Shown one piece after another: positions 46,241 through 56,255 of a stretch of 64,000 bases of DNA (the first letter of the stretch is position 1; each line of letters opens with the position of its first letter). A model generated the notes under the pieces. It was not told where the DNA came from, ran no database searches, and saw only the letters and a list, made by a program, of their open reading frames with translations. The DNA is from an uncultured Granulosicoccus sp. (GTDB lineage Bacteria; Pseudomonadota; Gammaproteobacteria; Granulosicoccales; Granulosicoccaceae). Position numbers and translations under genes: made by a program. The stretch covers positions 1-64,000 of the forward strand of contig CALDSR010000017.1 in assembly GCA_937924505.1 (NCBI GenBank). Direction: 5' to 3'.

Positions 46241-47814
46241 GACATTTCATCAACCAGCATACGTTTGATTGCAGCCGGCAATGCCGAGGCCTGTTGCGTG
46301 GTTCCAGTCTTCCACAGGGCCTCGTAGCTGCTGCGTAACTGCTTATGCTCGTCACTCAGCTCAGTGAGCGCGGTGGTAACTTCGGTGTCAACACGGTCGA
46401 GGGTAATCCGGGCTCCGTCGTTTATGCCGCGTACCACGGCTTGCGCGCGTGACGGCTTCACTTTTTTCGAAAGAAAGGTTGGCAAAAACCAGGCAAGACC
46501 TGCCAGCAACACGCTATTGATGGCGAAGCTCGTGCCGAGGTAGGCACCTGTATCAGAGCCACCCTCAATGAATGCGTTAACGACTCTGAAACTGATCCAG
46601 GCAAGAGCCGCCAGTGGCAACACTATCGCAAAAATCGTCAGGGTCTTGTATGCCGTTCTTTGTAGCGGAGTACCTGGGGTGACGAGTGAGCGTGCAACCG
46701 CGTCGTCAATATAATGTGGAAGTTGCCGCTTCAAGTTATCGATGGTCGGTGTCAGATGCTTATGCGCTGCGTTGACTGAAAACCCGTCTTTGTCGGCGCG
46801 GTCATTGATAAACTGCTCAAGGGTATTGTTCAATCGCGTGATCAGCGTATCGTCAGCAATAGTTGCAGACAGCGATTTGCCGGGGCTGTCAATGTACGCA
46901 TCAGCAAGTGTCGCCGCCTGCCATGTCATGGCTGTACGCAGAGAATCTGCCTCTTGCGGCCAACTGCCTTGCCATTGGTGCACCAGATTGCCGATGTCTG
47001 CAGTGGTTCCGAGTTTGTCTGCAAGCGTGTCAGCGCGACTTTTTATCAGTTGCAGACGCTTTAGGACGCCACGCGCCTCGAGCGCCTCGATCATGGAATT
47101 CTCGGCCAGCTCGGCAAGTGTCGACTCAAGCGATTCGAAATCATCGCCAGTTGGGTTATCAGAGCAATCGGTTCTGAAAATTATCGGATCCTCAAGCCCC
47201 GCGCCTTTCAACTGTTGTTGAAAGTCATCGTATTGAATGTCATTGCCCTTGTCCCAATGGTTCATGACGAACAGCCAGGCATGGCGACTTGCATGTTGTG
47301 CCATCAACCGCCAGCCTTGATCATCACGATAGCGTTCCGGGCTGACGACATAGATCACCACATCAAGATGGGGCAGCCACAGATCAACCAGGTCGCGGTG
47401 GCTGGTCTCGACGCTGTCGAAGTCTGGCATGTCGACCCAGAGCACATTTCGGTAGTCGTCGTTCTGGTGCAGGGAGGTACGCATGCGCGCCATCGGAAAA
47501 TCATCTGGCAGATGGTCAACCGTTATGGCTTTGTGTACGTAGACCGTTATATCTCGAGATGTTGGCCGCACGGCGCTGGTCTCTGCGACTTTGTCTCTGG
47601 CCAGACGATTGAGCAGTGAGCTTTTGCCAACCCCGGTACCACCAAACAGGCCAGCAACCAGGGGACGTTCCGTGTTGTCGAACAGGGTGCCGGGCGTATC
47701 GCTGTGGCGGGGGTCTATTTGGTCAAGGGCTGTTGACGGAAGCCAGCCGGACGCTATGGCCTGCTGTGTCCATTGTTCCAGCGAGCTGGTCAGCACCTTT
47801 AGCACGTCGGTCAT
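46180..47814 (-). CDS. Membrane-anchored dynamin/Era-like GTPase, first copy
   Basis: 544 residues. N-terminal GTPase: P-loop GGTGVGKSS (about 58-66), a switch Thr in PTSRDITVY, DMPDFDS as G3, and NHWDKGND as an atypical G4. A helical region follows, then two hydrophobic segments (about 398-420 and 438-460) and a C-terminal helical tail. This GTPase-helix-TM-helix layout resembles membrane-remodelling dynamin-like or YfjP-type proteins. It is divergent from the CobT-like gene 76 nt away; a second GTPase of similar size lies on the other side of that gene. Function unknown. Confidence 0.8.
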   Translation of the reverse strand: MTDVLKVLTSSLEQWTQQAIASGWLPSTALDQIDPRHSDTPGTLFDNTERPLVAGLFGGTGVGKSSLLNRLARDKVAETSAVRPTSRDITVYVHKAITVDHLPDDFPMARMRTSLHQNDDYRNVLWVDMPDFDSVETSHRDLVDLWLPHLDVVIYVVSPERYRDDQGWRLMAQHASRHAWLFVMNHWDKGNDIQYDDFQQQLKGAGLEDPIIFRTDCSDNPTGDDFESLESTLAELAENSMIEALEARGVLKRLQLIKSRADTLADKLGTTADIGNLVHQWQGSWPQEADSLRTAMTWQAATLADAYIDSPGKSLSATIADDTLITRLNNTLEQFINDRADKDGFSVNAAHKHLTPTIDNLKRQLPHYIDDAVARSLVTPGTPLQRTAYKTLTIFAIVLPLAALAWISFRVVNAFIEGGSDTGAYLGTSFAINSVLLAGLAWFLPTFLSKKVKPSRAQAVVRGINDGARITLDRVDTEVTTALTELSDEHKQLRSSYEALWKTGTTQQASALPAAIKRMLVDEMSQSTGVRATTQSSTDAAPVS

Positions 47815-47890
47815 GTTTTTTATGCCGGATGATTAAGTGTCACGGTCAATGATTCAACAACGCAGATGAGCATACACGCATAATTAACCA

Positions 47891-49618
47891 GTGAGCAGCA
47901 AAGAACCACAATCCGATAGTGACATCAGTGTCCGTTTCGCCGCGTCGACTGCGGCGTGCGCGCGAAGTCTTGCCGACGATTCGCAAATGTCACTCAGCGA
48001 TGTAGCGCCTGACGATGCGGGCCTGCGGGCTGCCTATCGTGGGCAGGCTGACTCACTCGCGCTTCGATGTGCTAATCACGACCCGGCTTTGCATGCACTT
48101 AACCGACCCCAAAGTCACTTCGCTGGAGTGCTGTTCGATTTGCTCGAGCGTGAGCGTTTTGAGTCACTGGGTGCCAACGTCTTCGATGGCGTCAGGCGAA
48201 ACCTTGATGCGCGAGACACCGATATGTCGGGTGTCGCGGATGAGCTGTGTCAATTGAGTCGACGCTGGTTCCGTGGACTTGAACGAGACATTGACCTGAC
48301 GCGATTGTCAGACAGTGCGGTCTTGTGTGCAGAGACGCTGCCCGCGCTTCGACAGCTTCTGGATAACCAGAAAGCCTTTGCTGAATTAAGTGTCAGTCTG
48401 GTTGAACGAATACTCTCGCTGGAGAATGACATCGATGTTGATCCAGAGATCTCTGATGACGCAGACGTGATGACAGACAGTGACGCATCTGATGTCGAAG
48501 CAGACCAACCCGTCGAAGAAGCATATCAGGCAGATGAGGATGAAGCGTCGAGTACGCGAGCCCGTGAAGATGAGGTCCTGCCGGATGCTGCGATGGGCGA
48601 TTCGGTCGAGACCGATGAATTGCCCGATGCGGCAAACGATGAAGCGCCCGGCTCCGGCTCGGATCCCTTACTCGTGCAAGCAGGCGTCGGCGCTGCCTAC
48701 AAAGCCTATACAACGCGTTTTGATGAAATCGTCAACGCCGACAGTTTGGCCGTTGAAGCTGTGCTTGATCAATGGCGAGGCGATCTTGATGAACATCTGT
48801 CACGTCAGGGTCGCTTGGTCAGGCGCTTGGCCACGCGACTGCAACGCGTGTTGATGGCGCAACAACGCAGGCAATGGCAGTTCGATATGCCAGAGGGCAT
48901 TCTGGATACGGCTCGCTTGTCTCGGCTGGTTACGGACCCTTTGATGCCATTGACCTTCAAGACGGACAAGTCTTCACCGTTCAAGGACACAACGGTTACC
49001 TTGTTGCTCGACAACTCACGTTCAATGCTCGGGCGCCCGATCCTGATTGCTGCCGCCTGCGCTGATGTACTTGCCCAAACACTGGAGCGGTGCGGTGTCA
49101 GTGTCGAGATCCTCGGCTTCACGACCGTTGCATTGCATGGTGGTCAATCAACAGCTGCCTGGGAGGATGCTGGTCGACCCGATGCACCGGGGCGGCTCAA
49201 TGACTTGCGACACATCATCTACAAGAGCGCTGACATGCCTTACCGTGCTGCGCGGCGAAATTTGGGCTTGATGCTCGACAAGGACGTGCTGAAACAGAAT
49301 ATAGATGGCGAGTCTTTACAGTGGGCGCACAAACGACTGCTCCGTCGGCCCGAGGAGCGCAAGATCCTGATGGTCATCTCTGATGGAGCGCCGGTGGATA
49401 CCAGTACCTTGGCGGCGAACGATGGCGATTTTCTGGTGCAACATCTTGATTCGGTCATAGCTGATATCGAGTCGGCTCGGCAGATTGAGCTGATCGCGAT
49501 TGGTATTGGCCACGATGTCAGCCGCTTCTATCAAGAATCGATGAGCGTCTTTGATGCCAGGCAGCTCGGTCCGGCCATGCTGACACAGCTTGAATCCTTG
49601 TTTCGCCACGTCACGTAG
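47891..49618 (+). CDS. CobT-like VWA-domain protein
   Basis: 575 residues with GTG start. An N-terminal helical region, a very acidic linker (about 180-260, Asp/Glu-rich) and a C-terminal von Willebrand A domain with the metal site DNSRSM (Asp374) plus VISDGAPVD. This is the architecture of CobT, a subunit of the aerobic cobaltochelatase CobNST, and of CobT-like partners of MoxR/CobS AAA+ ATPases. No cobS, cobN or MoxR gene is in the window. Flanked by two GTPase genes, so a role outside cobalamin synthesis is possible. Confidence 0.85.
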   Translation: MSSKEPQSDSDISVRFAASTAACARSLADDSQMSLSDVAPDDAGLRAAYRGQADSLALRCANHDPALHALNRPQSHFAGVLFDLLERERFESLGANVFDGVRRNLDARDTDMSGVADELCQLSRRWFRGLERDIDLTRLSDSAVLCAETLPALRQLLDNQKAFAELSVSLVERILSLENDIDVDPEISDDADVMTDSDASDVEADQPVEEAYQADEDEASSTRAREDEVLPDAAMGDSVETDELPDAANDEAPGSGSDPLLVQAGVGAAYKAYTTRFDEIVNADSLAVEAVLDQWRGDLDEHLSRQGRLVRRLATRLQRVLMAQQRRQWQFDMPEGILDTARLSRLVTDPLMPLTFKTDKSSPFKDTTVTLLLDNSRSMLGRPILIAAACADVLAQTLERCGVSVEILGFTTVALHGGQSTAAWEDAGRPDAPGRLNDLRHIIYKSADMPYRAARRNLGLMLDKDVLKQNIDGESLQWAHKRLLRRPEERKILMVISDGAPVDTSTLAANDGDFLVQHLDSVIADIESARQIELIAIGIGHDVSRFYQESMSVFDARQLGPAMLTQLESLFRHVT

Positions 49619-49667
49619 AAGTCCGATATTATTGTTGTTTAATAACCTGAAAATCCAAGGAATCCCT

Positions 49668-50150
49668 ATGTTGAAACAAGGCGACAAGCTCCCAGAAGCT
49701 ACATTGCGTCAAATGACATCCGATGGTCCTGTCGAAGTATCCGTCAGCGACTATTGCCGAGGGCGTAAGGTCGTGATCTTTGCCTTGCCCGGCGCGTTTA
49801 CACCGACGTGTTCGGAAACCCATGTGCCTGGCTATATCGCAAATCATGATGCACTGAAGAAAGCCGGTGTTGAGGCGATCGCTTGCATTTCCACTGGAGA
49901 TCAATTCGTCATGGGTGCCTGGGGTAAAACGCTGGGGACCGGTGACAAGATCGATATGCTTGCCGATGGTAATCACGAATTCACTCGCGCAACGGGTATG
50001 ACACTTGATCTTAGCGTTGCCGGACTTGGCGAACGCTCGCTACGCTATGCAATGGTGGTAGACGACGGTGTAGTAAGTTGGCTAGCGGTTGATGAAGACC
50101 CGCGTTCGGCAGAAGCCAGCGTTGCAGAAGCTGCACTGGCAAATATTTAA
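49668..50150 (+). CDS. Peroxiredoxin, Prx5/AhpE-like redoxin
   Basis: 160 residues; reduces peroxides with thiols, usually glutathione/glutaredoxin in this subfamily. The peroxidatic Cys is in FALPGAFTPTCSETHVPGY, with the Thr two residues before it and an Arg in the SLRYAMVV segment. AAGGA (49657-49661) lies 6 nt before ATG 49668. It follows the CobT-like gene by 49 nt on the same strand and ends 2 nt from the convergent second GTPase. A glutathione reductase gene is 2.7 kb further on. Confidence 0.94.
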   Translation: MLKQGDKLPEATLRQMTSDGPVEVSVSDYCRGRKVVIFALPGAFTPTCSETHVPGYIANHDALKKAGVEAIACISTGDQFVMGAWGKTLGTGDKIDMLADGNHEFTRATGMTLDLSVAGLGERSLRYAMVVDDGVVSWLAVDEDPRSAEASVAEAALANI

Positions 50151-50152
50151 CC

Positions 50153-51913
50153 TCAAGCGTCGATTGACTCGATGGCTTTCAGTACTGCATCGGGTAATTC
50201 GCTGGCAAGCAAGGTACTACCATCATGGAACTCCGTCATTTTTTGGAGTTCCATTTTCAGCAGACCAACGAGCACCCGCGTACGAATATGCTGTTGCTGT
50301 TCTCGCTTGAGGGCCTTTTTACTGATCTCGAGATAGCGACCCAGTGCACTCTCGGTCAAGAGGCTGGTGACTGACAACATCGCGGGAGCGAGGATAAGAT
50401 CACTTGGCGCCAGACCCCCTGATTTAACGGCAAGTGCGACACCTGCGGCATCCGCACTCACACGAGCTGCTCGCAAGGCGTTCAATAGTCGTGGTTGATC
50501 TTGTAGTTGCTCGTATAATCGCTGAGCTGTCGCTTCGATACGTGGTTCAAACTCCTCACGCGCCAAACGAGCTGTCTGTTGATAGCGTTGGTCGAGTTGC
50601 TGCGAATCGGTGCTGAACCGTTTTGACAGCAATAGCCACCAGTGCTGTTGCGCGCCAGATTCCTGCTGTTGCTCGAGCAGGTAGGCTTGCAGTTTTGTCA
50701 CGACCTCCCTGTACATGACGCCGAGTATCTCCACTTCCTGATCCAGGCCGGATTTGCTTTTGCTATCCAGTCGAGAAGTGACCGCTGATTTGCCAAGCCC
50801 GAAAAGTGTCCGTGCAGGCCAGGTGACAATGGTGCGGGTGCGCTTCAGGGTGGCGGCAATGCCTGGGATTTCCAGCAGTGACAAGAGTTCGCCCAATGCC
50901 CGGTTGAAGGTTTCATATTTATCGGGATTTTCAAGATAAGCGGTGACGTAGGTTTGTTCTGCCGCGTCCAGGGCTTCGTCGATGAGCGTGAGCCAAGTCT
51001 GCCGCGCATCAAGTTCATGTTTGAGTGGCGTCAGCCAAGCTTCGCGATTGGTATCAATGAACGTCTGGCAAGCACTAATCTGGAGATCCCGATCGATCGC
51101 CTTTGTGGCGTTCTTAATTGCGGACTCAAGTAAGGCGAGGTTCGCTTTTGGCAAGCTCCGCCACCCACTGTCAACAAATGGCAAATCTACTATTGTTGGG
51201 CAGTTTTCATTGAAGGTAGTTGCATAGCGTTCGGAGAATGCAGTTATCACAGTCATCTTGTCGCGTTCATCAAGCTTGTTGATAACAACGATCACCGGAC
51301 GGCCGAGATCTTTTATCAGTTCAAGCATGTTCCAGACGCTCTTGTCACCGTATTTGTCTTTGCTAAGCATCAGCACAAGAACGTCAGACAACGCGATAGT
51401 TGCAAGTACGGCGCTTTGATAACCTCGCGCATCGATGGAATCGAAATCGGGAGAGTCCCATACGATCCCATGATCAAGAATTCGCTTGCGTCCGGCCTTG
51501 ACCGCTTCAAGCGAATATTTGTTCAATGACTCGCTGGTCAGTGTTTCCTGCGCTTCTCGCATCAGCGGAAACAGTACGGTCTCGAGTGCTGCGTATTCAC
51601 TGGCGGGTGTCTCCACCGCGAAGCCCTGAGCATGCACCGTGAATGCTGCCAGTGGGCTGATACCTGCAAGCTCTGCATCAAGCAGAACATTGACTAGCGT
51701 GCTTTTTCCTGCCTGAGTAGGGCCGATAATCGTGACCTGCGGGCTATGTTCGGGCAAGCGCTGATTAAGCTCAAGCTTGTCCATGACCGCATCGGCGAGT
51801 CGCAATCCGTTGAAATTGTCAGTGAGTAGTCTTGACACATCCTTGTTATGTTCAAGAACTGCACGGTAACGAGCCAGAAGTGGCGCAACCCATTCATTCA
51901 TGGGTAAATTCAT
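50153..51913 (-). CDS. Dynamin-like GTPase family protein, second copy
   Basis: 586 residues (Met codons at 51913 and 51901). P-loop GPTQAGKSTLV (about 64-74), DSPDFDS as G3 and NKLDERD as G4; the Thr of the switch is in FTVHAQGF. Long helical regions follow, with a moderately hydrophobic Ala/Leu stretch near 500-530 (DAAGVALAVKSGG, APAMLSVTSLL) that could insert in a membrane. It resembles the first GTPase in layout but only distantly in sequence. The pair frames the CobT-like and peroxiredoxin genes. Role unknown. Confidence 0.8.
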   Translation of the reverse strand: MNLPMNEWVAPLLARYRAVLEHNKDVSRLLTDNFNGLRLADAVMDKLELNQRLPEHSPQVTIIGPTQAGKSTLVNVLLDAELAGISPLAAFTVHAQGFAVETPASEYAALETVLFPLMREAQETLTSESLNKYSLEAVKAGRKRILDHGIVWDSPDFDSIDARGYQSAVLATIALSDVLVLMLSKDKYGDKSVWNMLELIKDLGRPVIVVINKLDERDKMTVITAFSERYATTFNENCPTIVDLPFVDSGWRSLPKANLALLESAIKNATKAIDRDLQISACQTFIDTNREAWLTPLKHELDARQTWLTLIDEALDAAEQTYVTAYLENPDKYETFNRALGELLSLLEIPGIAATLKRTRTIVTWPARTLFGLGKSAVTSRLDSKSKSGLDQEVEILGVMYREVVTKLQAYLLEQQQESGAQQHWWLLLSKRFSTDSQQLDQRYQQTARLAREEFEPRIEATAQRLYEQLQDQPRLLNALRAARVSADAAGVALAVKSGGLAPSDLILAPAMLSVTSLLTESALGRYLEISKKALKREQQQHIRTRVLVGLLKMELQKMTEFHDGSTLLASELPDAVLKAIESIDA

Positions 51914-51935
51914 GGGAAGTACTCACTCGACGTGC

Positions 51936-52817
51936 TCATGGAAAAAATTGGTAGTCAATGACGAGCGCGGTAAACACAAGCATGCCGAGGTAATGGTTGT
52001 TCAAAAAGGCCTTGATACAATATTCAGGTTCTCGCGTCCGCGAGATCCACAACTGCCAAGCGATGAAACCGAGCGATAGAGCCAGCCCCAGATAATAGAC
52101 CGATCCGCGTCCCGCTTGTACACCGAGCCAAAGATGCAAGCCAAGCACTACCAGTTGTAAAATACCCACTATCAAGAGATCGTGGCGTCCGAAAAAGACT
52201 GCCGTGGACTTGACTCCTATTTTAAGATCATCCTCTCGATCGGCCATCGCATACAGGGTGTCGTAGGCGACGGCCCACAGAACGGCTGCCGTAAACAGTA
52301 CCCAGGCCTCTGGTGGCAGGGCGTTCTGAATCGCCGCATAAGCCATTGGCGTTGCAATCGCAAAAGCGGCACCCAGAATAATTTGCGGAAAATGTGTTAC
52401 CCGCTTGCTGAACGGATAGATGCTCGCCAGTAGTAAGGCGACAAACGACATCATGATTGTCAGCCGATTTGTCATCAGAACCAGTAAAAATGCCAGCCCC
52501 ATCAAAACGCCGGCGGCCCACAGGGCATCAGCGGGGCGCAAAGCACCTGTCGCCAGCGGGCGATTCCGGGTTCTGGCGACATGGCCATCAATTTCACGAT
52601 CCGCATAATCATTGATCGCGCAGCCGGCGGAGCGGGTCAGTATGGTGCCGAGAATGAATATCAGTAATGTGCTGACAGGTGGAAAGCCGTCCGCGGCAAA
52701 CCACAGTGCCATCAATGTCGGCCACAATAGCAGGTAGATTCCGATCGGCCGATTGAGCCGAGTCAGTGCGATGAAATCGGGAAATTTGCTTTTCGTTTCG
52801 CTGTTATACACAAGCAT
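51936..52817 (-). CDS. ubiA: 4-hydroxybenzoate octaprenyltransferase
   Basis: 293 residues, multi-spanning inner-membrane enzyme that prenylates 4-hydroxybenzoate in ubiquinone synthesis. The two Asp-rich motifs are NDYADREID and the second loop ADREDDLKIG; LTRLNRPIGIYLLLWPTLMALW is the usual opening. I chose ATG 52817; the frame is open to 52904, but that would overlap the divergent gor gene and give 29 extra residues unlike the family. The length matches UbiA (about 290). Confidence 0.95.
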   Translation of the reverse strand: MLVYNSETKSKFPDFIALTRLNRPIGIYLLLWPTLMALWFAADGFPPVSTLLIFILGTILTRSAGCAINDYADREIDGHVARTRNRPLATGALRPADALWAAGVLMGLAFLLVLMTNRLTIMMSFVALLLASIYPFSKRVTHFPQIILGAAFAIATPMAYAAIQNALPPEAWVLFTAAVLWAVAYDTLYAMADREDDLKIGVKSTAVFFGRHDLLIVGILQLVVLGLHLWLGVQAGRGSVYYLGLALSLGFIAWQLWISRTREPEYCIKAFLNNHYLGMLVFTALVIDYQFFP

Positions 52818-52891
52818 ATTGTCCACCAAGGTGGTGTCACAGGTATAGTAGCCGGTTGTCACCTTACAGTCGTGTTTTCGAGGAATAATTA

Positions 52892-54247
52892 ATGAGCTCG
52901 CCATTTGACTATGACTTGATCGCCATTGGTGGTGGTAGTGGTGGCATTGCCACGGCCAACCGAGCGGGTAGTTACGGTGCTCGTGTCCTGCTCATTGAGG
53001 CAAGCGAAAAGATGGGCGGAACCTGTGTCAATCGTGGTTGCGTGCCGAAAAAGGTCATGTGGTATGGCGCGTCTTTGTCGCACGCATTGAACGATGCGCG
53101 CAGTTATGGGTTTGATGTATCCGTGAATGGCTTCAGCTGGTCTCAATTGGTCGAAAAGCGCGAAGCCTATATCAGCAATATAAACAAGGCCTACGACAAA
53201 TACCTCGGTCAAAACAACGTTGAGTCAATCACTGGTTATGCCACATTGGCAGATGCGAACACCGTTGTTGTCGGTGACAAGAAATACACCGCCGAACGCA
53301 TTGTCATTGCAACCGGCGGTGCCCCCAGTGTGCCGGATATCCCGGGTAAGGAGCTGGCTGTCACTTCAGATGGTTTCTTCGAGTTCACTGAGCAACCCGG
53401 CAAGGTGTTGGTGATTGGCGCCGGTTACATAGCGGTTGAACTTGCCGGAATGATGCAGGTCCTGGGTTGTGATGTGACCTTGGCTATTCGTCATGACAAG
53501 TTCTTGCGAGGCTTTGAATCATTACTTCAAGATCAACTCATGGAGGAAATGCGTGCTGAAGGTGTAACCATGGAAACTCAATTCACGACAGCTGAACTGC
53601 AGCGCAGTAACGGTCGCATTGTGGCGCTTGGCGAAAACGGCAAGCAACTCGACGGTTTCGATGCCGTTGTTTTTGCTGTTGGACGCTCCCCCGCGACACA
53701 AGGAATCGGTCTCGATGCTGCTGGGGTTGCGTCTGATAAACGTGGCTATATTCCGGTTGACAAGTACCAGCAAACCAACATTCCAGGTATCTTCGCGATT
53801 GGCGATGTCACAGGTCAGGCAGAGTTAACCCCCGTAGCCATCGCAGCAGGCAGGCGATTAGCCGATCGAATCTACAACAAACAGGAAGGCCGACATCTGA
53901 ACTACGATCTGATCCCGACCGTCGTGTTCAGTCACCCACCTCTGGCAACGGTCGGTATGACAGAAGACCAGGCGCGTGAAGTCCACGGTGATGATGTGAA
54001 GGTTTATCAGGCCTCATTCACCGCGATGTACAACGCGTTCACTGAGCACAAGCCTAAAACTGCCATCAAGCTTGTCGTCACCGGCAGTGAGGAGCGGGTG
54101 GTTGGCATACACATGATCGGGCTGGCGGTCGATGAAATACTCCAGGGCTTTGCCGTTGCCATGCGAATGGGGGCAACCAAGAGCGACTTTGATGACACGA
54201 TTGCCCTACACCCGACTAGCTCCGAGGAGCTGGTTACGCTCCGCTGA
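52892..54247 (+). CDS. gor: Glutathione-disulfide reductase
   Basis: 451 residues; NADPH-dependent reduction of GSSG. FAD loop GGGSGG (13-18), redox-active [13 protein letters not shown] with Cys45 and Cys50, NADPH loop [11 protein letters not shown] followed by the Arg-containing strand [12 protein letters not shown] that favours NADPH, FAD motif FAIGDVTG and the C-terminal HPTSSEE with the catalytic His. Divergent from ubiA, 74 nt apart. Supplies glutathione for the Prx5-type peroxiredoxin and the glutaredoxin fusion in this window. Confidence 0.96.
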   Translation: MSSPFDYDLIAIGGGSGGIATANRAGSYGARVLLIEASEKMGGTCVNRGCVPKKVMWYGASLSHALNDARSYGFDVSVNGFSWSQLVEKREAYISNINKAYDKYLGQNNVESITGYATLADANTVVVGDKKYTAERIVIATGGAPSVPDIPGKELAVTSDGFFEFTEQPGKVLVIGAGYIAVELAGMMQVLGCDVTLAIRHDKFLRGFESLLQDQLMEEMRAEGVTMETQFTTAELQRSNGRIVALGENGKQLDGFDAVVFAVGRSPATQGIGLDAAGVASDKRGYIPVDKYQQTNIPGIFAIGDVTGQAELTPVAIAAGRRLADRIYNKQEGRHLNYDLIPTVVFSHPPLATVGMTEDQAREVHGDDVKVYQASFTAMYNAFTEHKPKTAIKLVVTGSEERVVGIHMIGLAVDEILQGFAVAMRMGATKSDFDDTIALHPTSSEELVTLR

Positions 54248-54269
54248 TGCGTTCAACGCCGTGAATTTT

Positions 54270-54317
54270 GTGATCTGACGCACATCGCAGAGTGTGCAAC
54301 CATGAGGATCAGATCAC
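54270..54317. other. Two-part hairpin after gor
   Basis: GTGATCTGA (54270-54278) pairs perfectly with TCAGATCAC (54309-54317), and inside it GCACA (54280-54284) pairs with TGTGC (54293-54297). No T-run follows on the plus strand. It could be a Rho-aided end of the gor message or an operator; it is near-symmetric, so strand is not assigned. Confidence 0.55.
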
Positions 54318-54438
54318 GCTGCGCCTACTTCGCCTACGAGGATGATTTAACCGAACCAGTTCACGGCCGCTAAAGGTTGCAATAGGGCCATCGTGGATTG
54401 CGATGGTAGGCAAAGGCGGTAGGAGCAAGGGTGCGCGG

Positions 54439-54984
54439 ATGGTAATCGTAGACACACAGGGGACGCGCCAAGCAGGCTTCTCTCTCCTGGAGTTGCTGAT
54501 CACGATAGGAATTGCGGGAATATTACTCGGCCTCGCTGTGCCCTCTTTTTCATCTTTTCTCAACGACTCAAAAGTATCCGCGGCGACAAACGATCTCGTC
54601 TATGCGCTGCAGACAGCCCGATCCGAATCGATCAAGCGTTCAAGCGCCGTGGTTCTGTGTCCCAGCACTAACCCGACGGCAGCAGACCCCTCGTGTGGCG
54701 GTGGTTATGGCAATGGTTGGGTTGTATTCGCCGATGACGACTCTAATGGAACGCGCAACGATGGTGAGGAAATCATTCTCCAGGTTGACGCGCAACCCAA
54801 TGGATTCAGCATCACACCGGATACCGCGTTTGCCAATCGAATTTTTTTCGGTGATACAGGATCCAGCACCAATCCTACGGGTGTGCCCCTGTCTGGTCAG
54901 ATCGAGATCACCTACGCAGGCAGTGGAGAGGCACGTGATGTCTTTATCGCCGCCAATGGTCGAATCAGTTCACAGGCTCAATGA
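54439..54984 (+). CDS. fimT: Type IV pilus minor pilin FimT/GspH-like
   Basis: 181 residues. Prepilin peptidase site QAG^FSLLELLITIGIAG with Glu5 followed by a hydrophobic helix, then a variable globular part (Cys pair about residues 75-87). An AAGGG Shine-Dalgarno (54427-54431) 7 nt before ATG 54439 supports this start over the Met at 54403. First gene of the fimT-pilV-pilW-pilX cluster, whose products prime pilus assembly. Its TGA overlaps the ATG of pilV. Confidence 0.9.
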   Translation: MVIVDTQGTRQAGFSLLELLITIGIAGILLGLAVPSFSSFLNDSKVSAATNDLVYALQTARSESIKRSSAVVLCPSTNPTAADPSCGGGYGNGWVVFADDDSNGTRNDGEEIILQVDAQPNGFSITPDTAFANRIFFGDTGSSTNPTGVPLSGQIEITYAGSGEARDVFIAANGRISSQAQ

Positions 54985-55550
54985 TGCGACAGCTTTCTCA
55001 ATATAAAAAACAACAACGTGGTGTTGGCATTATCGAGGTTCTGGTGGCCTTGGTGGTGGTATCTCTAGGGGTACTAGGTATGGCCAACCTGCAGCTGAAA
55101 GGAATTAAACACAGCAATAGCGGTTACAACCGTTCCAAAGCACTGATGGTGGCTGAGAGTATTACTTCGCGCATGCGCGCCAACCGAGCTGGTGTGCTGG
55201 CCGGAAACTATAACAATTATAGTTTTACCTCGGCGCAAAATACGTGCTCAGTCAGGCCCGATCCGTACTGTCAGACCCTGGGCACAACGGCCGCCCAGAG
55301 TTGCTCTGTAGCTGAACTTGCTGCCTACGATCTTTTCAGCGCTTCCTGTGGCAACTGGGGTGCAACCGAAAGTGCCAATGGCGGTGTGCAGGATTATCTG
55401 CCGCTTGGTGGCACATTGGATGTCAACTGTGACGACGCGACATGCACCGCAACGTCAACGTACACGGTTGCTGTCACTTGGCCGGAATCGCAAAACGCTT
55501 CGAATGATGCCGATGCCACACGTCGTGTACAAATCAGGTTCCGACCATGA
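54981..55550 (+). CDS. pilV: Type IV pilus minor pilin PilV
   Basis: 189 residues. Prepilin motif RGVGIIEVLVALVVVSLGVLG with processing after the Gly, typical of PilV. The mature part has the ALMVAESITSRMRANR helix and several Cys (CSVRPDPYC; CDDATC). ATGATG start overlapping the fimT stop; its own stop overlaps the pilW ATG (ATGA, 55547). Confidence 0.93.
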   Translation: MMRQLSQYKKQQRGVGIIEVLVALVVVSLGVLGMANLQLKGIKHSNSGYNRSKALMVAESITSRMRANRAGVLAGNYNNYSFTSAQNTCSVRPDPYCQTLGTTAAQSCSVAELAAYDLFSASCGNWGATESANGGVQDYLPLGGTLDVNCDDATCTATSTYTVAVTWPESQNASNDADATRRVQIRFRP

Positions 55551-56230
55551 ACAATAAACGTCGCCAAAGTGGTTTATCCCTGATCGAGCTGATGATCGGC
55601 ATGGTGCTGGGTTTGATCGTTATTGCCGCGGTTATCAATGTCTATACCGGTTCAAGCCGCTCTTCAAAATTTACTACCGGCCTGCAGACCATGCAAGAGA
55701 ACGGTCGCTACGGCTTGTCGGTGTTGCAACGGGAATTTCGACTAGCTGGCTATTCGCCGACAGGGGATATCGAGACGATCAATCTGGGCGAGAGTTCTGA
55801 TACAGCTATTACAGTAACAACGACTGCCGCATACGACTGTAACGGACGGGACACCACCGCGGTGGGTGGCATTGCCGAGAACACTTATGAGCTTGATGGT
55901 GATCAACTGGTTTGCACGGGCAACGTGACACCAGAAGCCATGCCTGTCGTAGAAGGTGTCGAAGCGTTTCGCGTTTTGTATGGCCTTGATACCGATGGAA
56001 ATGTGGCAACGGAAGAACCACAGCGGTATGTCCCATATGCTTCAGTATCGGATGTCTCAGAGGTTGCAGCGCTGCGATTTGCCTTGCTCGTCAATTCCGG
56101 TACATCGATACGTAGTCGTGTCCGCAACGAAACACACGTTGTGTTGGATCAGGAAGTTACTAGCAGCGATCGTTTTGCCCGCGAAGTCTTTACGACGACC
56201 GTAAAGCTACGTAATCGTCGTGAAAACTAG
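55547..56230 (+). CDS. pilW: Type IV pilus minor pilin PilW
   Basis: 227 residues. Prepilin motif SGLSLIELMIGMVLGLIVIA, then the PilW-like MQENGRYGLSVLQREFRLAG segment and a beta-rich C-terminus (ALRFALLVNSG, VFTTTVKLRNRREN). Shorter than Pseudomonas PilW (about 270). Overlaps pilV by 4 nt, and the next gene begins 25 nt downstream. Confidence 0.92.
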   Translation: MNNKRRQSGLSLIELMIGMVLGLIVIAAVINVYTGSSRSSKFTTGLQTMQENGRYGLSVLQREFRLAGYSPTGDIETINLGESSDTAITVTTTAAYDCNGRDTTAVGGIAENTYELDGDQLVCTGNVTPEAMPVVEGVEAFRVLYGLDTDGNVATEEPQRYVPYASVSDVSEVAALRFALLVNSGTSIRSRVRNETHVVLDQEVTSSDRFAREVFTTTVKLRNRREN

Positions 56231-56255
56231 AAACCAAAGAGACGCGAGGGTAGTG

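Noticed and set aside
48393..48713. 106-codon minus-strand frame in the CobT-like gene
   Set aside because: Arises opposite the acidic Asp/Glu codon stretch; Arg/His-rich output is a composition artefact.
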